NCBI GenBank assembly: GCA_910589075.1
Contig: CAJUSK010000012.1
Coordinates: 129,625 to 193,624 of the forward strand
Reading direction: 5' to 3'
Source of the DNA: an uncultured Lachnospiraceae bacterium
GTDB lineage: Bacteria; Bacillota; Clostridia; Lachnospirales; Lachnospiraceae
DNA length: 64,000 nt
The position numbers and the translations under genes were made by a program. The notes beneath the pieces are model-generated. The model did not search any database. It was not told where the DNA came from and saw only the letters and a program-made list of their open reading frames with translations. How positions within the stretch are numbered: the stretch's first letter is position 1; the number at the start of each line of letters is the position of its first letter. Below, one piece after another: positions 33,365-42,365 of this stretch.

Positions 33365-34717
33365 TTAATCCAGTTCCAGATCGTCAAAGGACAGATCATC
33401 CAGTTCATCCGTCTCATTGCCTGCTGCACTTTCTTCCTGCACATATCTCTGATCCAGCAGTTTGAAGAATGGATAATAGATGAGGATATCCACCGCCAGC
33501 ATCACAATCTGGACCACAGAGCCCATGACGGAACCTGTTACCAGGAATCCGGAGAAGATAATCGGACAGGTCCATGGCAACTGGACACCCAGCGTAATCG
33601 GCATAATCCCCGTTACCGTAGCCAGATAGCCGATAATCGTATTTACAACCGGTGCAAAGATAAACGGAACTGCCATCAATGGGTTCAACACAATCGGCAG
33701 ACCAAAAATAAGCGGCTCATTGATACCGAAAATTCCGGCCGGCAGTGACAGTCTGCCCAGAGTTTTCATACGGTTGGACTTTCCAAGGAAGGCCATCATG
33801 ATAACAAGGCCCAGTGTGGAACCGCCGCCACCGAAGTTGCAGAAGAAATCCGAGAAACCTGCAGTGAAGATATTGGTCATTTCCAGACCTGCCTGTGCAG
33901 CTTCATAGTTTTCAACTGTCAGCACTTTATGGATCGGGCTGAAGATCGTATTGGTTACAGCCGGTCCGTTGATACCGAAGAACCAGAACAGTGTGGAGAG
34001 GAACTGGTAAATTACCTCGAATCCGGACAGTTTGCCCAGACCCACCAGTGGCGTCTGCAGTACTTTGTAAATGAAATAATGTACATATTCGAAGGATGTA
34101 TGATCGAAAATAATACCTACAACAAAGAATATTGTCATCGCTATGGCAGAAGGAATCAGGGAAGCAAACGATTCCATAACCATAGGCGGCACACCGTCGG
34201 GCAAACGGATAATCAATTTCTTCTTAATCGCCCATGCATAAATCTCTACGGACAAAATTGCCGTGAGCATTGCCAGGAACATACCTGCAGTACCCAGGAA
34301 TGTAAACTGGAATCCGCTGAAAGATGCCGCTTCTGCTGCCCCTTCCAGTTCCACGAATGTTTTCTGAGGCGTAATAATCAGGAAACATACCATTGCCACC
34401 ACGCCGCCGGCGATACGGTTTTCCAGCCCTTTTTCTCTGGCATAACAGTACCCGATACTCAATACGCCGAGGAGTGCCACACAGTCAAATGCTATAGCGG
34501 ATACTCTGCCCAGATATGCGTCCCAGCCTTCTCCGAATATGGAAGTCATCATATTCAGAAAACCTTCCAGCGGGAAGTTGGAAATCAACAGGAAAATCGA
34601 ACCTACAATGGTGATCGGAACCGTAACCAAAAAGCCGTCACGGATAGCGATCAGTATCTTGTTCCTGGAGAGCACATTCGCAATGGGCATCAGGATTTTT
34701 TCAAGTTTCTGCATCAT
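33365..34717 (-). CDS. PTS IIC component, lactose/cellobiose family
   Basis: A 450-residue permease with about ten membrane segments. VLSRNKILIAIRDGFLVTVP near the N-terminus, FWFFGINGPAVTNTIF and SLPAGIFGINEPLIFGLPIV (the GxxxxNEPxxFGxPxxxNP motif) mark the Lac/Cel family. It transports and positions a beta-linked disaccharide or aminosugar for phosphorylation by IIB. Start follows the IIB gene by three bases. The C-terminal tail (about 25 residues) is acidic. Confidence 0.94.
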   Translation of the reverse strand: MMQKLEKILMPIANVLSRNKILIAIRDGFLVTVPITIVGSIFLLISNFPLEGFLNMMTSIFGEGWDAYLGRVSAIAFDCVALLGVLSIGYCYAREKGLENRIAGGVVAMVCFLIITPQKTFVELEGAAEAASFSGFQFTFLGTAGMFLAMLTAILSVEIYAWAIKKKLIIRLPDGVPPMVMESFASLIPSAIAMTIFFVVGIIFDHTSFEYVHYFIYKVLQTPLVGLGKLSGFEVIYQFLSTLFWFFGINGPAVTNTIFSPIHKVLTVENYEAAQAGLEMTNIFTAGFSDFFCNFGGGGSTLGLVIMMAFLGKSNRMKTLGRLSLPAGIFGINEPLIFGLPIVLNPLMAVPFIFAPVVNTIIGYLATVTGIMPITLGVQLPWTCPIIFSGFLVTGSVMGSVVQIVMLAVDILIYYPFFKLLDQRYVQEESAAGNETDELDDLSFDDLELD

Positions 34718-34720
34718 AAC

Positions 34721-35044
34721 TTATTTTCCTCTACTTTCTTTGTACAGCTTCATCGCTTTCTTTAAAACTCTCTCGCCATCCACATTGCCGTAGTCGGTAC
34801 TGTCAATGACCGATACCACATGCTCCTGACCATACTTCTCGTTCACTTTGTCGTAGAGATGTTTTACCTGCGGCCCCAACAAAATCACTTCCGGATTGAA
34901 CTCATTTACGATGTCGTTCATCTGTGCGTCGGAAAATGCCTTGATCTCGATGGGCAGTTCATGCGCATCCGCAGTTTTCTGCATTTTGCTTGCCAGCAAA
35001 CTGGTGGACATACCTGCGTTGCAGAATAAATAGAATCTTTTCAT
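34721..35044 (-). CDS. PTS IIB component, lactose/cellobiose family
   Basis: A 107-residue IIB. The phospho-Cys is in YLFCNAGMSTSLLASKM (Cys 8). ILLGPQVKHLYDKV is the other conserved segment. It takes phosphate from IIA His and passes it to the sugar bound to IIC. AAGGAGGAAAACACC precedes the ATG. Confidence 0.95.
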   Translation of the reverse strand: MKRFYLFCNAGMSTSLLASKMQKTADAHELPIEIKAFSDAQMNDIVNEFNPEVILLGPQVKHLYDKVNEKYGQEHVVSVIDSTDYGNVDGERVLKKAMKLYKESRGK

Positions 35045-35063
35045 GGTGTTTTCCTCCTTTCCC

Positions 35064-35372
35064 TCATTTCACCTTTTTATACAGTTCGATCAGTTCCACA
35101 GCCAGTAACTTGATCGTCTCTGCCGCCATCAACTGGTCCTCGGCATGCATGAGCAGGAGACATACTTCTGTCTTCTCTCCGCCTGCCTCTTTTGTGATCA
35201 GTTCCGCATGCTGTTTGTGTCCGTTCAAATAACATGCCTCTCCGTGTTTGATTGCCTCTTCTGCTTTTTCGTAATCTCCCTTTTTTGCAGCTTCCAGAGC
35301 AGAGATATAATCACTCTTTGCCTCCCCTACCGCAGAGATGATCTTAAAACAGATCAGTTCCATTTCTTCCAT
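35064..35372 (-). CDS. PTS IIA component, lactose/cellobiose family
   Basis: A 102-residue three-helix IIA. The phospho-His lies in LLLMHAEDQLMAAETIKLLA. GEAKSDYISALEAAKKGDYE is the conserved first helical pair. Forms a trimer in relatives. Together with IIB and IIC it makes a complete separate-domain EII. Confidence 0.95.
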   Translation of the reverse strand: MEEMELICFKIISAVGEAKSDYISALEAAKKGDYEKAEEAIKHGEACYLNGHKQHAELITKEAGGEKTEVCLLLMHAEDQLMAAETIKLLAVELIELYKKVK

Positions 35373-35390
35373 ATTGTCTTCCTCCTTATA

Positions 35391-35990
35391 TTATAATTGT
35401 GTATAATTTGTTTCGCTCTCTTTGCCACATACCACCTGGCTGTCTGACCAGAGATCATGAACCGCTTTTCCTTTTTTGAATACCATCCAGACAGAAATCA
35501 GAAATGCCCCGAGCATCAGGTAATTCAGCGCATTTCCAATGGCCCCTGCCGTCAGCATGGTAACCATCTGCGTCGCATACTGGCCCGTCAGCATAAACGA
35601 GCTTTCCAGTATCATAATCCCCACAATCTGCCTGACTGCAAGCCGGCCGGCCGGAAGCGCCCCGCCATCCTCACCGACAATCCGGATATTCATCAACCGC
35701 TTTCCAAATGTCTGGCCCTTCCATATTTTGAGCGGAACCACATAGTAGTAAGCAGCTCCAAACAAGAGTCCAAGCAATCCCGCAAGCCAGCCCCATGGCG
35801 CTTCAAACAGAGTCACATCGGTATTGATTGCCGTTTCACCAGTCTGCATATTCCACAGAATCCCTACCGGGACGGCACTGAATGCCGATCCAAGATACCA
35901 GTCCAGTAAAAAAGCAAATCCCCTTCTGTTCAGCGGAGCCGGTATCACTTTCGGTGCGGCTTTGTCAGTCCTGTTTTTCTTCATATCCAT
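35391..35990 (-). CDS. RDD family membrane protein
   Basis: A 199-residue protein with three or four hydrophobic segments. NRRGFAFLLDWYLGSAF carries the family's Arg-Asp pattern and GQTFGKRLMNIRIVGEDGG its second conserved block. RDD proteins are poorly characterised; some act as Na+/H+ antiporters or accessory membrane proteins. It lies between the regulator and IIA genes, 18 bases from IIA, and so is probably part of the transport operon. Confidence 0.8.
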   Translation of the reverse strand: MDMKKNRTDKAAPKVIPAPLNRRGFAFLLDWYLGSAFSAVPVGILWNMQTGETAINTDVTLFEAPWGWLAGLLGLLFGAAYYYVVPLKIWKGQTFGKRLMNIRIVGEDGGALPAGRLAVRQIVGIMILESSFMLTGQYATQMVTMLTAGAIGNALNYLMLGAFLISVWMVFKKGKAVHDLWSDSQVVCGKESETNYTQL

Positions 35991-35996
35991 CCTCTG

Positions 35997-37943
35997 TCAT
36001 TCTATTAAACCCACAAATTCACTCGCTGTTTTTGCCTTCATAATCTTTGACAAAAGAAGCGTGTCATCACTTAAATTACCCAGCCAGTCAAAAAATATTT
36101 TCAGAAGTTCCCGCTCGTCATCCCTGACAGCCAAAAGCAGTACCAGACGCACCTGATACTCTCCCCACTGCACAGGCTTTTTCAATATGGCAATGCCCAT
36201 CGTCGACCTGATGGCCGAATAATTCAACGCATGAGGAATCGCATACCCGTAACTGAAGGAGGTAAATGCCATCTTTTCCCTTGCAAATGTGGAATCTTTG
36301 AAACTTTCTTCCACACGTTCCCCCTCATACAGCCGGTCACACATATAGCTGACCACATCCTGCCAGGTATCGCATTCCAGATTATGAAAATAGTACTCTT
36401 CCATAATCAGACATTTGATAAAATTATCAAATTCCGTTTTATAATGTCTCTGATCCAGTTCCGTTATCGCCCTGAATATCTTATACTCATCGCTGGTGTT
36501 CACAAACATACTGATGGAAATCATCGGTATATCCAGCTTGTGGGAAAGGGGGATTGTCGAAATAATCAGATCCGGATGGAGACTCTCAATGACTGACGCC
36601 TCGTAATATTTCAATATCCCGTCGATTACAATCCGTTCTCCAAAACGTTCCAGTATCTTATCACTGCACGCCCCTGTGAGGGTACTGCTGTTGGGCTGGA
36701 TCAGTACCACATGATAAAAGTACTTGATATTCAGCCGGTCATACGCCGCACCCAGATGGATTGCCAAAAAACCGATCTCATCTTCCGAAACAGAACTGCC
36801 CGTATATTCCTTGATCACATGACCGATAAAAACACTCATTTCAAACACAAGCGGGTATGTCTTTTTAATCTCCGCCAGGCAGACATTGGAAACAACCGCC
36901 TTATAGCGAATCCTCTCCAGAAGATTTTGCAGATGCAGGACAATACCATCCTTGAAAATTATGTCACCGGAAAAATCAATGTCATACCGCAGACGGACCG
37001 TACTGATAATCTTCAGCATCAGTTCTTCCGCCTGTACCAGATACTCCCCTTTGTTATCGAACAGGGTGCTCCTCTGTCTTCCAATCAAAAGATTGGCAAA
37101 GAGGACCACTTCATTTTCATTCAGTTCAAAACAGAGAGTCGCGGTCACTCTGGCAAAAAATTCCATGGCAATCCTGTATTCCAGTGTATCCCTGATTTCA
37201 CTCCGGCATCTGTTTGTTTCCACATAGTTGTAATTCATCATCCGCTGGATGGAAACCCCTACGTGGATCATCAGCATGGGAAAAGTCTCCTCACGCACCC
37301 GGTAGCTGTACTTGCCCAGAATTTCTTCCAGAACATTTTTCACCCTGATCAGATCAAAATTCGGAAACAGTTCATCTATTTTATTGATATTGATAAAATT
37401 GCCTTTGGTTTCGTTGGCAAGCAGATCTTTGTAAACAGAACGCTTGCACTCTTCGCTTCCTCTGATATAAATGTGGCTGTCGGTTCTGACCAGCTCCACA
37501 CCATCGTACTTCTCCAGCATTTCGGAAACTTTTTTCATATCATTTTTGATGGTAAACTCGCTGACATAAATATCATATTGCAAGTCAAAAATATTCAGCT
37601 TCCGGGTACTGAAAAGCAGTTTCTCAATAATATATTTGCACCGTTCTTCCGAAGTCTGCGGAATACTTTCTCTCTGCGGAGCGCTGCCCTGTCCGGAACT
37701 GCTCTTTTCGGATATCTCCTGATTGATCCGATATCCGTAGCGCACGCTGGATTCTATCAGCCCACTGCACTCCTTTCTCAGCATTTCCATATCGTTGCGA
37801 ATGGTGCGATCCGAAACACTCAGCATTGTGGATAACTCTTTTCCGGTGATCCAACCCTTTTTCTCGTTTAAAATCTCAAGGATTCTTTTCTGTCTCGCTT
37901 GCATGTGTCTATTATACATGATATGTTTCCCGATTTTTTCCAT
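35997..37943 (-). CDS. PRD-containing transcriptional regulator (MtlR/BglG-like) with EIIB-like and EIIA-like domains
   Basis: A 648-residue activator-type regulator. An N-terminal HTH (RQKRILEILNEKKGWITGKE, SVSDRTIRNDMEML) is followed by a second HTH/Mga-like region, two PRDs (one with IGFLAIHLGAAYDRLN), a degenerate EIIB-like domain and a C-terminal EIIA-2-like domain (SYGYAIPHALNYSA, with the phosphorylatable His). In the EIIB-like domain the usual phospho-Cys loop is VVLIQPNSSTLTG, so Cys is replaced. The gene stands first before the RDD and PTS genes and likely controls them. The start at 37943 has TTAGGAAATAAT as ribosome site within an inverted repeat. Confidence 0.88.
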   Translation of the reverse strand: MEKIGKHIMYNRHMQARQKRILEILNEKKGWITGKELSTMLSVSDRTIRNDMEMLRKECSGLIESSVRYGYRINQEISEKSSSGQGSAPQRESIPQTSEERCKYIIEKLLFSTRKLNIFDLQYDIYVSEFTIKNDMKKVSEMLEKYDGVELVRTDSHIYIRGSEECKRSVYKDLLANETKGNFININKIDELFPNFDLIRVKNVLEEILGKYSYRVREETFPMLMIHVGVSIQRMMNYNYVETNRCRSEIRDTLEYRIAMEFFARVTATLCFELNENEVVLFANLLIGRQRSTLFDNKGEYLVQAEELMLKIISTVRLRYDIDFSGDIIFKDGIVLHLQNLLERIRYKAVVSNVCLAEIKKTYPLVFEMSVFIGHVIKEYTGSSVSEDEIGFLAIHLGAAYDRLNIKYFYHVVLIQPNSSTLTGACSDKILERFGERIVIDGILKYYEASVIESLHPDLIISTIPLSHKLDIPMISISMFVNTSDEYKIFRAITELDQRHYKTEFDNFIKCLIMEEYYFHNLECDTWQDVVSYMCDRLYEGERVEESFKDSTFAREKMAFTSFSYGYAIPHALNYSAIRSTMGIAILKKPVQWGEYQVRLVLLLAVRDDERELLKIFFDWLGNLSDDTLLLSKIMKAKTASEFVGLIE

Positions 37944-37946
37944 ATT

Positions 37947-37967
37947 ATTTCCTAACAGATAGGAAAT
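37947..37967 (-). promoter_or_regulatory. Perfect inverted repeat over the regulator's ribosome site
   Basis: ATTTCCTA, five-base spacer, TAGGAAAT. The right arm on the minus strand contains the only Shine-Dalgarno-like AGGA before the ATG at 37943. It could be an operator for self-control or an RNA stem hiding the ribosome site. Confidence 0.5.
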
Positions 37968-37996
37968 TTACTGCGTGAAAATAGTCAGTTTTGCAC

Positions 37997-38043
37997 AAAA
38001 GAAGGAGATATTTCCTTTCTCTGCGGAAATATCCCCTTCTTTT
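37997..38043. terminator. Strong hairpin terminator
   Basis: AAAAGAAGGAGATATTTCC pairs with GGAAATATCCCCTTCTTTT around TTTCTCTGC. It lies after the DUF4179 gene and before the regulator and has T-rich flanks in both directions. Confidence 0.8.
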
Positions 38044-38157
38044 CTATATCAGAACTGCATAAAACGGTGGTAATCATTTTGTGAAGTTTATTATAAGCGG
38101 TTGTCAGCTACGCGGCAGTCTCTTATTCTCTCTGTCACAGACCGCCGGAGAATGGCT

Positions 38158-39528
38158 TCAGGAAACGGGCACTTCCAACTCTTTACTGTACAACGATTTT
38201 TCCTTTACATATTGCAGAAAGTCTGCTTCATCCCGATGGGATAACAGGTCCTCTTTCCACACATCAAACAGGCAGATGCAAACAGTCATCCGGTTGACAG
38301 CATGATCCCCAATGGGCAAAACGGAAACATCGCCTGATCCATTCTCCATCCGGTTCCCCTGCGCGTCAAACACAATGGGAATACAATCCATACCGCCATC
38401 CGCATAATCCACGGACACTTCAAAGGGCGTAACGTTTATCGTATGCAGCCCCACGCCTTGTTCATTCACCTCTTCCACTGTCACCGCATAATTTCCCGAT
38501 TCGTTCACAGACACGGGTATCGTAAAATCCCAGGGACCTTCAAACCAGTAATGCTCAGCCCGATTGGGATACTGATCCATTCCATATTCTTTCATCTTTT
38601 CATCATACAACGCCTGAAATGCTTCATCCGACATACCTTTCAGTTCTTCCTCACTGACACCCCAGTCTATCTTTTCCGGCTCTGCCAGATCGCCCACAAT
38701 TTTTTCCAGATGAATTTCCACTGTGAATTCTTCTGGCAGAGTCAGTTTTTCGGTGTGACTGCGAATCATCTCATCCGTAATGACCACTTCCTCCCCCGAT
38801 GCTTCTGCCTTTGCAACTATTTTTTCAAGTTCAGAGTCATCCACCAATACACTGTCAAGACGGATCCGCCAGATACCGGCAAATGTCCGCTCATCCAGAA
38901 AAGTACCTTCCAGATCCTTATCCCCCACGTAAGGATCCTGCGCCCGGAAGGAAAACAGGCTGGAAGCTGCCAGGGACAGGTACTGCCTGCCATCCACATT
39001 TTTCATAATCTTATCCGCAAAAGGTTCCTGGCTTTCCACCAGCATGGATATGCTGAGACTTTCCTGATTACAATACACTTCTGACAGTGTTACCGTGACA
39101 TCCCCTACAGTCTGCGTATAAGTCAAAGACGGATCTTCTGCTGTTGTCTCTTCGTCAGATTCCAAAACCGGATCTTCCAGAGGCTGGGCATAGCCTTCAT
39201 AATCTCCTGGATATTCCGATGTCTTCTGCAGCATGGAAAAAATTCGTCCGATGACAGGTATTTTTGCCGCCAACACCGGATTGGCGGAACAGATTCCCAA
39301 AAACAGCAGCATAAAGGCCGCTGCCGCTGTGGCGGCTTTCACCCATACGGGAACTTTTTTCTTCTGAGATTTCTTCCGTGTGTTCTTCTGTTCTTCTTTC
39401 ATCTTATCCTTCTCCTTATGGCTTTCTGACAGTATCTGTTCAAAAGCCGCATCTGCTTTTTGTGTAACAATCGCAGGGAGTTCAATATCCTGTCGGAAAG
39501 CTGAACATATTTTTTCATTTTGATTCAT
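38158..39528 (-). CDS. DUF4179 protein, probable anti-sigma factor
   Basis: A 456-residue protein with a charged cytosolic N-terminus, one membrane segment (WVKAATAAAAFMLLFLGICS, about 63-82) and a large extracellular part that carries DUF4179 (NPVLAAKIPVIGRIFSMLQ just after the membrane). Such proteins are usually encoded after an ECF sigma factor and thought to hold it inactive. The ATG at 39528 overlaps the sigma stop (ATGA) and has CGGAGG eight bases upstream, which decides it over the ATG at 39534. Confidence 0.85.
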   Translation of the reverse strand: MNQNEKICSAFRQDIELPAIVTQKADAAFEQILSESHKEKDKMKEEQKNTRKKSQKKKVPVWVKAATAAAAFMLLFLGICSANPVLAAKIPVIGRIFSMLQKTSEYPGDYEGYAQPLEDPVLESDEETTAEDPSLTYTQTVGDVTVTLSEVYCNQESLSISMLVESQEPFADKIMKNVDGRQYLSLAASSLFSFRAQDPYVGDKDLEGTFLDERTFAGIWRIRLDSVLVDDSELEKIVAKAEASGEEVVITDEMIRSHTEKLTLPEEFTVEIHLEKIVGDLAEPEKIDWGVSEEELKGMSDEAFQALYDEKMKEYGMDQYPNRAEHYWFEGPWDFTIPVSVNESGNYAVTVEEVNEQGVGLHTINVTPFEVSVDYADGGMDCIPIVFDAQGNRMENGSGDVSVLPIGDHAVNRMTVCICLFDVWKEDLLSHRDEADFLQYVKEKSLYSKELEVPVS

Positions 39529-40046
39529 TTGCATTCCCTCCGCATTTCAGGATAATACATCAGCTCCATTTGCCTGCGGGCCAGCGTCAGACGACGTTTT
39601 ATGGTGCTTTCGCTCTCCCCCAGGAGTTTGCCGATTTCTTTTACTTTAAAACCTTCTGCATAATACAGAACAAGAATGACACGGTATTTCTCATCCACAC
39701 ACCGGAGCATTTCCCGCCACTCTATCATTTCATATTCGGCGCATGCGCTCCCGGTCTGTATGTCCATCATACTGTCACTATACACGAGTTTTCGCCCTTT
39801 TCTGAGGATGTCGTTGCATTTGTTGATGAGAATTCTTGTCAGCCAGGATTTGAAGTATGCCTCCTGCTTCAGCGTATGCAGCTTTTCCCAGCATGCCAGT
39901 ATGGTATCCTGAATCGCATCCGCCGCGTCCTCATCATTGGAGAGAATCGCAAAAGCCGTTCTGTACATTCCCTTCATATTCTCCTGCATCAAAGCCACAA
40001 ACGCTTCCCCGTCCCGGCGCTTTGCCCTTTTTAGTAATGTGTTCAT
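39525..40046 (-). CDS. ECF-type RNA polymerase sigma factor
   Basis: A 173-residue sigma-70 family protein with region 2 (YRTAFAILSNDEDAADAIQD, FKSWLTRILINKCND) and region 4 (VILVLYYAEGFKVKEIGKLL, ESTIKRRLTLARRQM). There is no region 1 or 3. It is coupled to the DUF4179 gene. The LRR protein gene that lies upstream on the same strand ends in its own terminator. Confidence 0.93.
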   Translation of the reverse strand: MNTLLKRAKRRDGEAFVALMQENMKGMYRTAFAILSNDEDAADAIQDTILACWEKLHTLKQEAYFKSWLTRILINKCNDILRKGRKLVYSDSMMDIQTGSACAEYEMIEWREMLRCVDEKYRVILVLYYAEGFKVKEIGKLLGESESTIKRRLTLARRQMELMYYPEMRRECK

Positions 40047-40123
40047 ATCTATTCTCCCTGTTACCTGGCAGCCGCGGCGCCCTGCCTGGCTGTCAGTTCT
40101 GTTTCCCCTGTCCGGACTTTGGG

Positions 40124-40166
40124 TATTTGAACAACAAAAATGCCTTTCGCTTTTTAGTTGTCATAC
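40124..40166. repeat. Degenerate copy of dispersed hairpin repeat
   Basis: On the minus strand ATGACAACTAAAAAGCGAAA then GGCATTTTTGTTGTT. The ends ATGACAAC and GTTGTT and the T-rich arm match the other copies; ACAAC-AAAAA-GC pairs with GC-TTTTT-GTTGT. Confidence 0.55.
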
Positions 40167-40240
40167 ATTAGACGCAGAACGATCCCAAATGGTTCGTCTG
40201 AAAATCACTTCACAGGACACACTTTCCTATGAAACAAGTA

Positions 40241-40280
40241 TAAAAATCACACCATTTATCCAGGCAAATGGTGTGATTTT
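40241..40280 (-). terminator. Terminator after the LRR protein gene
   Basis: A perfect 15-base stem, AAAATCACACCATTT with AAATGGTGTGATTTT, around an eight-base loop. Followed by TTTTTATAC on the minus strand. Confidence 0.88.
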
Positions 40281-40320
40281 ACAGATAGCGTCTATAGGAT
40301 AAAACATGTGCAGGAGAATA

Positions 40321-42048
40321 TTAAGCCGGGTTACGTATCCAGTCCTCATCCACTACCAGACATTTAATCTGCGGATACGTTCCTTCTCCAAAAGCGGCAC
40401 GCCGGGAATCTGCCGCCTCGCTGTCCCGTTCTTCGCCGCTGAGACGGAATGTGTACAGATCGGGCAATGCCTTCAGGAATTCAAAGTCCATCATACCGGT
40501 GCGTTCCAGATCCAGATATTGCAGAGATGTACATTGTTTCAGCGTATCTTCCCAGTTTCCGGCCTTCGCCGTGCTTCCTTCTGTTCCCTCTTTTTTCCCA
40601 AACGTCGTACCGCCTTCTTTTTCATATCCCATTTCATTCAAACGGGAGAACATACTGATGCGCAGGGTCAGCGATTTAAGGTTCGGGAGATCACAGATCC
40701 ATTCTATATCCTCCATGGGCTCTGCGGAAACGATGGTAAGCTCCTCCAGGGAAGGGCAGGTTTTCAGTACTTCATAATCAGATGCACTGCCGATTTCCAG
40801 GGTCAGCTCTTCCAGATTGGGCAATACGGCTATATCCTGGAAGGAAGTCAGGTTATAGGACGCACAGACCTCATCCTGGGGAACCAGCCCGCCCACAGAC
40901 ACCGTGTCTCTGCCCGGTATGGGACTCTCTGTCATTGTCACCTCTGTGATCCAGGCAAGATCGCTGGCATACACGGATCTGTCTGAAAATTTATCCCATT
41001 CCGCGTCCGACATATCATAGTGATATCCAACGGCTAAACGAATCAGATCTTCCCATTCCTTTGAAATAAAGGTAATGGCTCTGTCTTCCCCCGCCAGCGG
41101 CTTATCCTCACCGGGCGCATACAGTTCGCTGGCCAGTGCAAAGGGATTATGCAGATCTTCATAGGCCCAGTTTTCATATCCGGTATAAGGGCGGTATTTC
41201 AACTGGTCAAAGTTCTTTTCTGCTTTTGTCTCTTCATAAGAAGCCGCCATATAACGGGTAATCTCTTCAATGGCATAATCGGATGTTGTCATTCCCTGTT
41301 CCTCAGACTGAGGACAGCTTCCGATAAATTCCGCCAGATAGGATTCCCCTGTCACATAGGCTACCGCATAACGGACCTTCTCGTCTCCCCCACTGCAAAG
41401 AAAGCTGTAAAACAACAGTTCCCGGCCATCACTCCTTCGATACCGTTCAAACCGGAACTCGGAAAATTTGACCCCCTGGGTCTTCCCGGCGCTTGCCCGG
41501 ATCTGTTTCTGCATTTCTTTCCAGCCATCCTCAACACCTTCCGGAAACATCCGGTTTTCCGTAATGTGGGTACAGATTTCCGCATCCGAATCATCGGGCC
41601 AGTAAACATCCAGACAGGGTTCCCCCGATTTACTGCCATAGGTCCAGTCCACAGGGACATCATAGGAGCAGGCCGGAGAAGAAAAACCGCCCCTGCTGCC
41701 AGTCTGTTTTTTGATATAACAGGTCTGCGGCTTTTTCCCGCCCATATCCGGCAGGCCGCCGCCCGTACCGGTTGTCTCCAGCAGAGACAGTTTAATCCAG
41801 TTGTTGCCTCCGCCCGGCTTTGTATCTGTCACAGGATAACGCTGTGCCCGGTTACCGAATCGGATATCCTCTTTGTCAGATACGTTTTTTTCCGTCCGCA
41901 GACTGCCATCCGGCGTAACATTTTTCCCCTTTCCCACTACAGTCAGCGGATAGCAGGCAAGAAAAGCTGCCGTCATACACACAATTCCCCCACCTGCCAG
42001 ACACCTGGCCCATGCCCTGCGCCTGCCTGTATTTGTTTGTCCTTTCAT
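40321..42048 (-). CDS. Exported leucine-rich-repeat-like protein
   Basis: About 575 residues. An N-terminal hydrophobic segment (GGGIVCMTAAFLACYPLTVV, about 18-37) acts as signal or anchor. The last 200 residues carry irregular LRR units: LPNLEELTLEIGSASDYEVL, CPSLEELTIVSAEPMEDIEW, LPNLKSLTLRISMF, CTSLQYLDLERTG and LPDLYTFRLSGEE. The middle part has no domain I recognise. The start is placed at ATG 42048 behind GAGGGGTATGG; further upstream sequence looks non-coding. It precedes the sigma/anti-sigma pair and could be its cell-surface partner or target. Confidence 0.7.
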   Translation of the reverse strand: MKGQTNTGRRRAWARCLAGGGIVCMTAAFLACYPLTVVGKGKNVTPDGSLRTEKNVSDKEDIRFGNRAQRYPVTDTKPGGGNNWIKLSLLETTGTGGGLPDMGGKKPQTCYIKKQTGSRGGFSSPACSYDVPVDWTYGSKSGEPCLDVYWPDDSDAEICTHITENRMFPEGVEDGWKEMQKQIRASAGKTQGVKFSEFRFERYRRSDGRELLFYSFLCSGGDEKVRYAVAYVTGESYLAEFIGSCPQSEEQGMTTSDYAIEEITRYMAASYEETKAEKNFDQLKYRPYTGYENWAYEDLHNPFALASELYAPGEDKPLAGEDRAITFISKEWEDLIRLAVGYHYDMSDAEWDKFSDRSVYASDLAWITEVTMTESPIPGRDTVSVGGLVPQDEVCASYNLTSFQDIAVLPNLEELTLEIGSASDYEVLKTCPSLEELTIVSAEPMEDIEWICDLPNLKSLTLRISMFSRLNEMGYEKEGGTTFGKKEGTEGSTAKAGNWEDTLKQCTSLQYLDLERTGMMDFEFLKALPDLYTFRLSGEERDSEAADSRRAAFGEGTYPQIKCLVVDEDWIRNPA

Positions 42049-42365
42049 CCATACCCCTCGCTTTCCCCATCCGGCCGGATACGGCCCCTTATGCCAACAC
42101 AGGAGGCCCGGTTTGCCATATCCCCTATCACTGCCGGAGGCGTGTTTACAATTACCCGGCCCATAAACAGGCATCCTGTACACAGAGCCAGTATCCTCTG
42201 TATCGACTATAGCAAAGAGTTGCATCATAATTGCATCATCCATACGTTTGTCCGCAGATGCCGGAAACCCGTTCTCAGCCCGTGCAATGACCATAATTCC
42301 CCTTTCATGGGAACGGCATTCCGTTCCGGCTTCCCGCGTCAATATGCAACAAGGAAATCAGACTT
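42049..42365. other. Intergenic region
   Basis: No gene is supported. A GGAACGG-CATT-CCGTTCC hairpin at 42310-42327 follows the small gene at 42.4-42.6 kb and may end its transcript. No clear promoter was recognised. Confidence 0.4.

Noticed and set aside
36711..37835. 374-residue plus-strand open frame opposite the PRD regulator
   Set aside because: Antisense of a well-supported multi-domain regulator.
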